A DNA stretch of 16,361 nt. It comes from ZC4RG19 sp017577565. Lineage in GTDB: Bacteria > Actinomycetota > Acidimicrobiia > Acidimicrobiales > VFJN01. The stretch lies in assembly GCA_047459075.1 (NCBI GenBank), contig VSCH01000063.1, positions 1-16,361 of the forward strand, in the 5' to 3' direction. Made by a program: the position numbers and the translations under genes. Positions 5,634 through 12,798 of this stretch are shown in pieces. The notes under the pieces are model-generated. The model did no database searches, had not been told where the DNA came from, and saw only the letters and a list, made by a program, of their open reading frames with translations. The stretch's first letter is position 1. The number at the start of each line of letters is the position of its first letter.

Positions 5634-6872
5634 GTGACCCGGACCGACGGACGAGGGCCGCTGGCGGGGGTGCGCATCGTCGAGTGCTCGATGCTCGGCC
5701 CCGGGGCCGTCACCACCCACCTGGCCGACCTGGGGGCCGACGTCATCAAGGTCGAGCCCCCCTCCGGCGACTACGTGCGGGAGATGACCTGGCCCATCGT
5801 CGAGGGCGTGTCGCTGATGCACCTGCACATCAGCCGGGGCAAGCGCTCGATCACCCTCGACCTGCGCACCGACCAGGGCCGCGAGGTGTTCCTCGACCTG
5901 GTGCGCGACGCGGACGCCGTCGTCGAGGCCATGCGGCCCGGCGGCCTCGAGCGCCGGGGCCTGGGCTACGACGTGCTGCGCGGCGTCAACCCCCGGCTCG
6001 TGTTCATGACCATCTCCGGCTACGGCATGACCGGCCCGTACAAGGACATGCCGAGCCACGGCGTGGCCTACGACACCTGGGCCGGGCTGGTGAACCCGGG
6101 CATCGACGAGGAGGGGTTCGCCTACATCCCCGAGCACCCGTCGATGGGCATCCACGCCGGCCCGCTGTTCGGCGCGCTGGGCATCCTGGCCGGCATCGTG
6201 CAGGCCCGGGCCACCGGGGAGGGCTGCCGGATGGAGGTGGCCCAGGCCGACGCGGCCGCCGCCATGGACTGGTACCGCAGCGAGACCTGGAAGGCCTACG
6301 AGCGGCCCGAGTCGGAGGTGACCGGCAACAAGGCCGACAACTACGAGCGCCGGGCCCCCGGCACCGCGGGCATGCGCCACGGCGTGCGCTACCAGATCTA
6401 CGAGTCGAAGGACGGCTTCGTGCTGTTCCAGGCGTCGGAGCGGGTGTTCTGGCGCAACTTCTGCGCCGGCGTCGGCCGCATGGACCTGTTCGAGCGCTGG
6501 CCGGGCGCCGAGGTGGCCGACCACGCCGCCGGCAACCGCGAGCTGCAGGCCGAGCTGCGCGAGATCTTCCGCCAGCGGACGACCGCCGAGTGGGTGGCCT
6601 TCGGCGACGAGCACGACACGCCCATCGCCCCGGTCAACACGCCCAAGACGCTGCTGGACGACCCGCAGTTCAAGGCCCGCATGCCCCTGCTGCCCCGGGA
6701 GCGCCTGGGCGCCGAGCAGCTGCCGACGCCGATCAAGCTGGTCGACGGCTCCCTGCCGGTGCCGACCCGGGCGCCGACCGTCGGCGAGCACACCGACGAG
6801 ATCCTGCGCGAGGTGCTCGGCTACGACGAGGCGAGGGTCGCCGAGCTGCGGGCGTCCGGCGCCCTGGGGTGA
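5634..6872 (+). CDS. CaiB/BaiF family CoA-transferase or alpha-methylacyl-CoA racemase-like enzyme
   Basis: A 412-residue class III CoA-transferase-fold enzyme. The N-terminal block GPLAGVRIVECS..GPGAVTTHLADLGADVIKVEPP (9-43) is diagnostic. SRGKRSITLDL (67-77) and GYGMTGPY (129-136) follow. D206 (MEVAQADAAAA) aligns with the Asp that carries the acyl anhydride in CoA-transferases. H142 (MPSHGVAYD) sits where alpha-methylacyl-CoA racemase has its catalytic His, so both racemase residues are present. The C-terminal VNTPKTLLDDPQFKAR and TPIKLVDG segments are typical of the family. Transferase or racemase cannot be decided from sequence. GTG 5634 is supported by GAGGGGGA at 5619-5626. It shares an operator-like palindrome with the dehydrogenase at 2794. 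Confidence 0.9.
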   Translation: MTRTDGRGPLAGVRIVECSMLGPGAVTTHLADLGADVIKVEPPSGDYVREMTWPIVEGVSLMHLHISRGKRSITLDLRTDQGREVFLDLVRDADAVVEAMRPGGLERRGLGYDVLRGVNPRLVFMTISGYGMTGPYKDMPSHGVAYDTWAGLVNPGIDEEGFAYIPEHPSMGIHAGPLFGALGILAGIVQARATGEGCRMEVAQADAAAAMDWYRSETWKAYERPESEVTGNKADNYERRAPGTAGMRHGVRYQIYESKDGFVLFQASERVFWRNFCAGVGRMDLFERWPGAEVADHAAGNRELQAELREIFRQRTTAEWVAFGDEHDTPIAPVNTPKTLLDDPQFKARMPLLPRERLGAEQLPTPIKLVDGSLPVPTRAPTVGEHTDEILREVLGYDEARVAELRASGALG

Positions 6873-6876
6873 TCGC

Positions 6877-6895
6877 CGGTCACCCACGGTGACCG
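6877..6895. promoter_or_regulatory. Inverted repeat CGGTCACC-CAC-GGTGACCG at a promoter
   Basis: Perfect 8-bp arms with a 3-base centre. It lies 4 bases after the CaiB/BaiF stop and 10 bases before the TAGGGT element of the next gene, so it covers that promoter's -35 region. It could be a terminator hairpin, an operator, or both. Confidence 0.5.
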
Positions 6896-6905
6896 ACCCC
6901 CTCGA

Positions 6906-6911
6906 TAGGGT
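6906..6911 (+). promoter_or_regulatory. -10 element TAGGGT, leaderless promoter
   Basis: TAGGGT lies 7 bases before GTG 6919, the same hexamer and spacing as at 491-504. This is the reason for choosing 6919 over the in-frame GTG at 6889, which lies upstream of the promoter. Confidence 0.55.
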
Positions 6912-6918
6912 GCCCCGG

Positions 6919-7902
6919 GTGCGTCGCAGGATCCGCCCCGTCGTCGCCAGCACGGCGCTCGTGCTCGGCCTCGCGGCCGTGCAGGGCGTCGGCGTGGCCA
7001 CGCACGCGCTGCGGGGTGGCGAGCCGCCCGTCCGGGGGCTGGCCGCGCTGCCGGCGTCGCTGCGGGCCGACGACCGGGCCGAGCGCGACGTCGACGCCTA
7101 CGCCGGGCCGGGCACGTGGGTGGACGTCTACGACATCGGCGCCACCGGGGACCCCCCGACCGTCACCCCGGCCGACGTCGACGCCATGGCCGAGGCCGGC
7201 GTGCGGACGATCTACCTGCAGGCGGCCCGCGACCAGGGCCGCGGGCGCCCCGGTGTCGTGGCGCCCGCCGTCCTCGGCGCGTTCCTCGTGCGGGCCCACG
7301 AGCACGACATGCGGGTCGTCGGCTGGTACCTGCCCCGGTTCGGCGACGTCGACCGCGACCTGGCCCACCTGGAGGCGATCGCCACGTTCGAGGTGTTCGG
7401 CCACCGCTTCGACGGCATCGCCGTCGACATCGAGTGGACCGACGACGTGCCCGGCCACCGGGAGCGCTCGGCGCGGCTGGTCGAGCTGTCGCAGCGGCTG
7501 CGGGAGGCGGTGGGCGACGAGGCGCTGGGTGCCATCGTCATGCCGCCGGTGCACCTCGAGGAGGTGAACACCGACCTCTGGCCCGGCTTCCCCTGGGAGG
7601 AGCTGGCCGACCTGTACGACGTGTGGCTGCCCATGGGCTACTGGACCGTGCGGACCCCCGCGTCGGGCTTCCGCGACGCCGCCCGGTACACGGACGAGAA
7701 CCTGGCCCGGCTGCGCGGCCACGTCGGCGACGACGCGGTCGTGCACCCGATCGGCGGGCTGGCCGAGGACGCGGGGCCCGACGACGTGGCGGGGTTCGCG
7801 GCGCAGGCCCGCCGCCACGACAGCATCGGCGCCTCGCTCTACGACTGGGCGACGGCGCGCCCCGGCGCCCAGCTGCAGCTGGCGACCGCGCTGGGCGGCT
7901 GA
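6919..7902 (+). CDS. Secreted or anchored TIM-barrel, glycoside-hydrolase-like protein
   Basis: A 327-residue protein with an N-terminal signal or anchor: basic MRRRIR, then a hydrophobic segment at about 7-27. The rest looks like a glycoside-hydrolase-type beta/alpha barrel with successive strand motifs: WVDVYDIG, VRTIYLQAA, MRVVGWYLPRFG, FDGIAVDIEWTDD, LGAIVMPP, YDVWLPMGYW, VVHPIGG and IGASLYDW. The Asp/Glu pair in GIAVDIEW lies at the end of a strand, where retaining glycosidases hold a catalytic acid, and MGYW is typical of GH18/DUF4015-like barrels. It acts outside the cytoplasm; the substrate is unknown, possibly wall or exopolysaccharide. The in-frame GTG at 6889 would add ten residues lying upstream of the promoter and is rejected. 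Confidence 0.72.
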   Translation: MRRRIRPVVASTALVLGLAAVQGVGVATHALRGGEPPVRGLAALPASLRADDRAERDVDAYAGPGTWVDVYDIGATGDPPTVTPADVDAMAEAGVRTIYLQAARDQGRGRPGVVAPAVLGAFLVRAHEHDMRVVGWYLPRFGDVDRDLAHLEAIATFEVFGHRFDGIAVDIEWTDDVPGHRERSARLVELSQRLREAVGDEALGAIVMPPVHLEEVNTDLWPGFPWEELADLYDVWLPMGYWTVRTPASGFRDAARYTDENLARLRGHVGDDAVVHPIGGLAEDAGPDDVAGFAAQARRHDSIGASLYDWATARPGAQLQLATALGG

Positions 7903-7910
7903 CGCGCCCA

Positions 7911-8783
7911 TCAGCCGGCCACCTCGGGCCAGGCCGCGCCGGCGACGGCCGCGACCGCCGCGGCCAGGTCGGGGCGCAGCAGGGCGTGCACGGCGGCGAG
8001 CAGGTCGGCGCGGGCCGGGAGGCGGGCGAGCAGCCAGCGGGCCCACATGCCGTCGTCCATCCAGGCCGCCAGCGCCTCCGGCACCGGCGGGCCGGGCACG
8101 TCGGCCAGGGTGGGCTCGGCCCGCAGCCGGTGCCACGGCCACGCTTCGGCCAGCGCCGCCGCGGCCGCCGCCAGGCCGGCCGGGTCGGGCACCCCGCCCG
8201 GGTGGTGCCCGCCCGCCGGGCCCGCCGCCGGGTGCAGCCGGGCGACCTCCGGCCACGACCCGGGGGCGGTGCCCGGGCCGGTGGCCGCCCGCTCGACCAG
8301 GCGGTCGAGCCACACCAGCGTCCACAGCCCGAGCGTGGAGGGCGGCGGCGGGGCCGTCGGCAGCCCCAGCGCCCGGCGGCACGCGTCGGCCACCGTGCCC
8401 TGCGGCGGGTCGGCCAGCGGCGTCGTGCGGTCGCCCCGGCGGACCACCCCGGCGGCGGCGCCGGCCCGGTCGAGCAGCACGGTGACCCGCACCGGCTCGG
8501 CCACCGGCCGCGCCGCCGGGCCCGTGGGCGGCCCGCCGCCGGCGAGCACGCGGCCCCGCCCCGCGCACGACACGCCGAGGGCCGGCCAGTGGGCCGGGGC
8601 CGTGAACCCGAGCAGCACGTCGAGGGGGTGGGCGCCCTCGAGCGGGAACCAGGCGAGGGGGCTGCCGGCCGGGGCGAGAGGGCCGACCCGCAGGACGGCG
8701 CCGTCGACGCCGGCGGCGTGGAGCTCGCGGTCGGCGGCGAGCACGAGGCTCGCGAGGCGCGCAGGGGCAGGGGAGCGGGACAC
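7911..8783 (-). CDS. Conserved hypothetical protein, Ala/Pro/Trp-rich
   Basis: A 290-residue soluble protein, convergent with the glycosidase-like gene at 8 bases. It starts MSRSPAPARLASLVLAADRE at GTG 8783, supported by GGGAGG (8794..8789), 5 bases away. Visible features are GAVLRVGPLAP..PLAWFPLEGAHPLDVLLGF near 29-60 and VRVTVLLDRAGAAAGVVRRGD near 105-125. A tryptophan-rich half follows (LGLWTLVWLDRLVE, AEAWPWHRLRAEP, WMDDGMWARWLLARLP) and it ends AWPEVAG. It looks globular and helical in the second half. I recognise no catalytic motif or named family. It lies downstream of an exonuclease-like gene on the same strand, with an 85-base gap containing a strong hairpin. Confidence 0.72.
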   Translation of the reverse strand: MSRSPAPARLASLVLAADRELHAAGVDGAVLRVGPLAPAGSPLAWFPLEGAHPLDVLLGFTAPAHWPALGVSCAGRGRVLAGGGPPTGPAARPVAEPVRVTVLLDRAGAAAGVVRRGDRTTPLADPPQGTVADACRRALGLPTAPPPPSTLGLWTLVWLDRLVERAATGPGTAPGSWPEVARLHPAAGPAGGHHPGGVPDPAGLAAAAAALAEAWPWHRLRAEPTLADVPGPPVPEALAAWMDDGMWARWLLARLPARADLLAAVHALLRPDLAAAVAAVAGAAWPEVAG

Positions 8784-8794
8784 GGGTGCCTCCC

Positions 8795-8827
8795 GGGGCT
8801 GATCGCCGTTCGCCGGTGATCAGCGCC
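8795..8827 (-). promoter_or_regulatory. Leader hairpin abutting the Shine-Dalgarno sequence
   Basis: On the minus strand GGCGCTGATC (8827..8818) pairs with GATCAGCCCC (8804..8795) with one mismatch. An inner CCG/CGG stem closes a GCGAA loop. The 3' arm ends directly at GGGAGG (8794..8789), the ribosome site of the gene starting at 8783. Confidence 0.45.
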
Positions 8828-8865
8828 GGGGGCCCGGCCGGGTGATCACGAACCCGTGGCGGGGG

Positions 8866-8871
8866 ACGCTA
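8866..8871 (-). promoter_or_regulatory. -10-like TAGCGT overlapping the exonuclease stop codon
   Basis: Minus-strand TAGCGT at 8871..8866 would give a leader of about 75 nt for the gene starting at 8783. Its TAG is the stop codon of the upstream exonuclease-like gene. No -35 box is visible. Confidence 0.35.
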
Positions 8872-9507
8872 CCGAGCGGGTGTGACAGCCGGCGGGCCGT
8901 CGGCCGCCGGCACGCGGTCGACGCAGCGGGACGCCCCTGGCCACCGCCGCTCGGCCAGGGCCCGGGTGAGGCGGGCGTCGCTGACCACGTAGGCGTGGAG
9001 GGCGTCGGGCGGCAGCTCGTGGATGCGGGCCCGGTCGACCTCGACCGGCGTCAGCCCCACCAGCCGGGCCACCGCCTTGAGCGAGCACGAGAGCCGCAGC
9101 ACCCGCCCGACGTCGCCGCGGTAGACCCGGTACGCGTCGAGGTGGCCGTGGCGGTGCCAGGCGGCCCGGTAGGCGCCGGCGTGGCCGGGCAGCGGCCCGT
9201 GGGCCAGGAGCACCGTCGGGTCGGGCCGCAGGCGCAGGCCCAGGCGCACCCCGCAGGCCGCCGCCCGGTCGGCCAGGAACGGCAGGTCGAAGGCGCCGCC
9301 GTTCCAGGTGGCGATGACCCCCGGCGGCAGCGCGCCGAGGTGGGCGTCGAGCGCGACCAGCAGCTCGGGCTCGGGACCGTCGAAGACGTGGTCGCCGGCC
9401 GGGGTGGACAGGCCCACCGAGACGACGGGCGACACCGCCGGGTCGAGGCCGTCGAGCGAGGTGTCGGTCTCGATGTCGAGCCCGTAGATGGGGACGGCCC
9501 CGGCCAT
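8869..9507 (-). CDS. DEDDy 3'-5' exonuclease / RNase H-fold protein
   Basis: A 212-residue protein with an RNase H-like (DnaQ) fold. Exo I is YGLDIETD with D11 and E13. Exo II is IATWNGGAFDLPFL with D74. Exo III is HAYVVSDARL with Y173 and D177, the Y-x3-D arrangement of the DEDDy subclass. All four metal ligands and the Tyr are present, so activity on DNA or RNA 3' ends is likely. It resembles the stand-alone exonucleases related to the predicted 3'-5' exonuclease PolB-like group. The start ATG 9507 is preceded by CATACT (9519..9514) with 6 bases between, suggesting a leaderless start. It follows the transporter ATPase gene by 41 bases; a hairpin lies in that gap. Confidence 0.82.
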   Translation of the reverse strand: MAGAVPIYGLDIETDTSLDGLDPAVSPVVSVGLSTPAGDHVFDGPEPELLVALDAHLGALPPGVIATWNGGAFDLPFLADRAAACGVRLGLRLRPDPTVLLAHGPLPGHAGAYRAAWHRHGHLDAYRVYRGDVGRVLRLSCSLKAVARLVGLTPVEVDRARIHELPPDALHAYVVSDARLTRALAERRWPGASRCVDRVPAADGPPAVTPAR

Positions 9508-9513
9508 GCCGCC

Positions 9514-9519
9514 AGTATG
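9514..9519 (-). promoter_or_regulatory. -10-like CATACT, possible leaderless promoter
   Basis: CATACT is 6 bases before the ATG at 9507 and differs from TAnnnT only in its first base. No Shine-Dalgarno sequence lies between. Confidence 0.35.
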
Positions 9520-9530
9520 ACGACGCCCTG

Positions 9531-9551
9531 TGACGCCGTGGCGCACCGTCA
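9531..9551 (-). terminator. Hairpin at the end of the amino acid transporter operon
   Basis: On the plus strand TGACG (9531-9535), a CC bulge, GTG, loop GCG, then CAC and CGTCA (9547-9551) form an 8-bp bulged stem. It includes the ATPase stop codon (9551..9549). No T-tract follows. Confidence 0.35.
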
Positions 9552-10325
9552 GAGGATCTGGCGGAGGAAGAGCTTGGTGCGCTCCTCGACCGGGTTCTCG
9601 AAGAAGTGCTCCGGCGTGCCGACCTCGACGATCTCGCCGTCGGCCATGAAGACCACCCGGTCGGCCACCTCGCGGGCGAAGCCCATCTCGTGGGTGACGA
9701 CGATCATCGTCATGCCCGAGCGGGCCAGCTCCCGCATGACGTCCAGCACCTCGGCGATCATCTCGGGGTCGAGCGCCGAGGTCGGCTCGTCGAACAGCAT
9801 GATCTTCGGCTGCATGGCCAGCGCCCGGGCGATCGCCACCCGCTGCTGCTGGCCGCCGGAGAGCTGGCCCGGGTACTTGTGCGCCTGCTCGGGGATCTTG
9901 ACCCGCTCGAGCATCTCCCGGGCCACCTCGACCGCCTTCGCCCGGGGCCAGCGCCGCACCTTGCGGGGCCCGAGCGTCACGTTGTCGAGCACGGTCAGGT
10001 GCGGGAAGAGGTTGAACTGCTGGAACACCATGCCGACCTCGCGGCGCACCTCGGCGATGTTGCGCACGTCGTTGGTCAGCTCGGTGCCGTCGACGACGAT
10101 GCGGCCGCGGTCGTGCTCCTCCAGCCGGTTGATGCAGCGGATGAGCGTCGACTTGCCCGACCCCGAGGGGCCGATCACGACGACGACCTCCTGGCGGCCG
10201 ACCGTGAGGTCGATGCCCTTCAGGGCCTGGAAGCGCCCGAACCACTTCTCGACCCCGGTGCACTCGATGATCGGCTCGCCGGTGCCCCCGGCGCGGGTGG
10301 CCAGCGTCGTCAGGCCGTCGGTCAT
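9549..10325 (-). CDS. aapP: Polar amino acid ABC transporter ATP-binding protein
   Basis: A 258-residue ATPase of the GlnQ/HisP/AapP family that powers uptake from the cytoplasmic face. Walker A is GPSGSGKS (52-59) and the Q-loop Gln is Q102 in VFQQFNLFPHLT. The signature is LSGGQQQR (155-162), Walker B is IMLFDEPTSALD (175-186) with D179/E180, and the H-loop is VVTHEMGFA with H212. All residues needed for hydrolysis are present. EKWFGRFQALKGIDL (26-40) is the A-loop region of amino acid importers. An N-terminal tail of 17 residues precedes the fold. The start ATG (10325) overlaps the permease stop by 4 bases, so translation is coupled. The symbol rests on family and gene order. Confidence 0.93.
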   Translation of the reverse strand: MTDGLTTLATRAGGTGEPIIECTGVEKWFGRFQALKGIDLTVGRQEVVVVIGPSGSGKSTLIRCINRLEEHDRGRIVVDGTELTNDVRNIAEVRREVGMVFQQFNLFPHLTVLDNVTLGPRKVRRWPRAKAVEVAREMLERVKIPEQAHKYPGQLSGGQQQRVAIARALAMQPKIMLFDEPTSALDPEMIAEVLDVMRELARSGMTMIVVTHEMGFAREVADRVVFMADGEIVEVGTPEHFFENPVEERTKLFLRQIL

Positions 10326-11602
10326 CGTTCGCCCACCCCCAGGCGTCGTTCGAGCCGCTGGCTCTCCCGCGACATCGTCGAGCACCCCGCCCAGTAGATC
10401 AGCCCCACGAAGGCGAGGGCGATGGGCCGCAGGCCCTGGCCGCGGAAGGCGTCCTGCTGCGTGACGATCCGGGTCACCTCGATCAGCTCGAGGAAGCCGA
10501 TGATCGTCAGCAGCGACGTGTCCTTGAACAGGCTGATGAACTGGCCGACCATCGCCGGGATCACGGCCCGCAGGGCCTGGGGCAGCACCACCAGCCGCAT
10601 GACGCCGACCGGCGACAGCCCGAGCGCCTGCGCCGCCTCGTACTGGCCCCGGGGCACGGCCTGCAGCCCGCCCCGCACGATCTCGGCGATGTAGGCGGCC
10701 TCGAACAGCGTGATGGCGATGACCGCCCGCACGAGGAAGCTCGGCGGCTCCACCGTGTTCGGGAACAGGTAGCCGACCATGTAGCCGCCGAGGAACAGGA
10801 GGGTGACCAGCGGGACCGCCCGGAAGGCCTCGATGTAGGCGATCGAGACCAGGCGCAGCGCCCGCAGCGACGACCGGCGGCCGAGCGCCAGCAGCAGCCC
10901 GAGCGGGAAGGCCAGCCCGACGCCGGCGATCGTGGCGGCGACGGCCAGGTGCAGGCCGCCCCAGCGGTCCCAGCCGACCCCGTCCTCGCCGGCCACGATG
11001 ACCTGCAGCGCGGCGACGAGCCCGGCGATCGGCAGCACCCACGCCCAGCGCTGCAGGGGGCGGGGCACGCGCCGGCCGGCCGCGCCCGCGAGCGCCCCCA
11101 CGACGACCAGCCCGACCGTGCCGACCGTGGGGCCCGGCGTCCGGGTGAAGCCCAGGATCACGGCGACGCACACGACCGCGGGCCAGAAGCGGTGGAGCGC
11201 CGCCAGCACCCGGCGGGGCAGCGAGGGGCGGGGCGCGGGCTCCTCGTCGCCGTCGGCGACCCGCCGGGAGGCCTCGGCCAGCGCGCCGGCGGCCAGCCCG
11301 CAGGTGGCCACCAGCACGTACAGCGCCACCCACAGGCGCCACAGCTGGTCGACCGGGAAGAACCCGACCATGAACAGGCGGAGGTTGACCCGCACGACCG
11401 CCCACTCGGCGGTGACGAAGGCCCACCGGGCCAGGCGGTAGACGACGTACGCGGTGCCCAGGCCGATGACGACCGTGAGCACCGAGTTGAGCGGCGAGGA
11501 GAACAGGTTGGCCCGCACCCACTGGCGCGGCGTGAGGTCGCGCCGGGGCGGCTCCGGCTCGGGCGCCCCGATGGGCTCGGCGAGGACGTCGGTGGCGGTC
11601 AT
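10322..11602 (-). CDS. aapM: Amino acid ABC transporter permease, AapM-like
   Basis: A 426-residue membrane permease, longer than the usual 220-residue HisM type because of an N-terminal extension with four to five extra hydrophobic helices, as in AapM. The last 210 residues are the transport domain, with the coupling motif EAAQALGLSPVGVMRLVVLPQAL that docks onto the ATPase. It is preceded by AEIVRGGLQAVPRGQ and followed by VGQFISLFKDTSLLTIIGFLEL, all typical of the polar amino acid family. The N-terminal 25 residues are cytoplasmic and Pro/Glu-rich. It overlaps the upstream permease by one base (TGATG) and the ATPase by four. The specificity is probably broad for L-amino acids, by family. 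Confidence 0.9.
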   Translation of the reverse strand: MTATDVLAEPIGAPEPEPPRRDLTPRQWVRANLFSSPLNSVLTVVIGLGTAYVVYRLARWAFVTAEWAVVRVNLRLFMVGFFPVDQLWRLWVALYVLVATCGLAAGALAEASRRVADGDEEPAPRPSLPRRVLAALHRFWPAVVCVAVILGFTRTPGPTVGTVGLVVVGALAGAAGRRVPRPLQRWAWVLPIAGLVAALQVIVAGEDGVGWDRWGGLHLAVAATIAGVGLAFPLGLLLALGRRSSLRALRLVSIAYIEAFRAVPLVTLLFLGGYMVGYLFPNTVEPPSFLVRAVIAITLFEAAYIAEIVRGGLQAVPRGQYEAAQALGLSPVGVMRLVVLPQALRAVIPAMVGQFISLFKDTSLLTIIGFLELIEVTRIVTQQDAFRGQGLRPIALAFVGLIYWAGCSTMSRESQRLERRLGVGER

Positions 11603-12762
11603 CAGCGCTCGACCAGGCGGAGGCGGTGGTTGGCGAGGTTGGCGACCAGCGAGATGGCCAGCGAGAGCACGAGGTACATGCCCATGGCGACGAGGATCGC
11701 CGGGATCGCCGGGTCACCGTTGCCGATGACGGTGTTGGTGACCCCCATCAGCTCGGCGAAGGCGACGGCGACGCCCAGCGACGTGTTCTTCGTGAGGTTG
11801 AGGCACTGGTTGATGATCGGCGGGGTGGCGATGCGGAACGCCTGGGGCAGCACGACGTGGCGGAGGCGCTGGCCGGTGCTGAGGCCGAGGGCGTCGGCCG
11901 CCTCGGTCTGGCCCCGGGGCACCGCCTGGATCGAGCCCCGCACGATCTCGGCCACGTGCGACGAGGTGTAGAGCACGAGCCCGACGAGCACCGAGGCGAA
12001 CGGCAGGCCCATGCGGTTGCCGCCCCTGATGCGCAGTCCGTCGACCTCCGGGCGGCTGACGACGACCGGCCCGTCCAGCGCCAGGTAGGCCACCACCGCC
12101 ACCACCAGCACGAGGCCCCCCGACCACAGCCAACGGCGGGCCGGGGTGCCCGTCCGCTCCTCCAGGCGGGTCCGCCACACGCCGACCGCGGCGGCGGCCG
12201 CCACGGCCAGTCCCAGCGTGACGAGGTACGGCCAGCCGTGGCCGTCGCCCCGCAGCGAGACGACGCCGATCTCCGACACCGACAGGACGAGGAGCCCGTC
12301 GATCCGGTCGGCCTCCTGGATCGGCGGCAGGGTGGCCAGGGCGGCGGCGTTGACGAAGACGATGACGACCAGCGGCGGGATGTTGCGCAGCACCTCGACG
12401 TAGACGCCGGCGACCCGCCGCACGATCCAGTTGCCCGACAGCCGGGCGATCCCCACGACGGTGCCGACGACCAGCGTGAGGGCGATGCCCAGCAGGGCGA
12501 CGGTGATCGTGTTGCGCAGGCCCGTCAGCATGGCGTCGAGCACCGTGTCCGACGGCCGCAGGTCGGTGTAGGCGATGCGGAAGCCGGCCTGCTGGTCGAG
12601 GAAGCTGAAGTCGAGCTCGACGTCGTTGGCCTGCAGGTTGTCGTAGAGGTAGGCGACGAAGGCGACGACCGCGGCCAGGACGGCCACCTGGAACGCGACG
12701 CGCAGCACGCGCACGTCACGCCACAGCGGTGGTCGTCCCCCGGCCGCGGTCGTCGTCGCCAT
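11602..12762 (-). CDS. aapQ: Amino acid ABC transporter permease, AapQ-like
   Basis: A 386-residue membrane permease. The first helix is at about 20-42. The periplasmic segment LDFSFLDQQAGFRIAYTDLRPSDT matches AapQ, and LRNTITVALLGIALTLVVGTVVGIARLSGN opens the transport domain. Extra helices are inserted in the middle (about 170-250). The coupling motif EAADALGLSTGQRLRHVVLPQAFR is followed by NQCLNLTKNTSLGVAVAFAELMGV. It pairs with the next permease to form a heterodimeric channel. The start ATG 12762 follows the binding-protein gene by 36 bases; GAGG about 9 bases upstream is a weak ribosome site. Confidence 0.9.
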   Translation of the reverse strand: MATTTAAGGRPPLWRDVRVLRVAFQVAVLAAVVAFVAYLYDNLQANDVELDFSFLDQQAGFRIAYTDLRPSDTVLDAMLTGLRNTITVALLGIALTLVVGTVVGIARLSGNWIVRRVAGVYVEVLRNIPPLVVIVFVNAAALATLPPIQEADRIDGLLVLSVSEIGVVSLRGDGHGWPYLVTLGLAVAAAAAVGVWRTRLEERTGTPARRWLWSGGLVLVVAVVAYLALDGPVVVSRPEVDGLRIRGGNRMGLPFASVLVGLVLYTSSHVAEIVRGSIQAVPRGQTEAADALGLSTGQRLRHVVLPQAFRIATPPIINQCLNLTKNTSLGVAVAFAELMGVTNTVIGNGDPAIPAILVAMGMYLVLSLAISLVANLANHRLRLVER

Positions 12763-12798
12763 CGTCGTCGCCTCGGTCAGCCCGGCGCGCTCACCGGC

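Noticed and set aside
6889..6918. Earlier GTG start of the glycosidase-like gene at 6889
   Set aside because: It would place the start upstream of TAGGGT and spoil the basic-hydrophobic order of the signal segment.
9531..9551. Third copy of the TGACG...CGTCA operator
   Set aside because: The half sites are 11 bases apart instead of 3 to 4, and the site includes the ATPase stop codon; a hairpin is the better reading.
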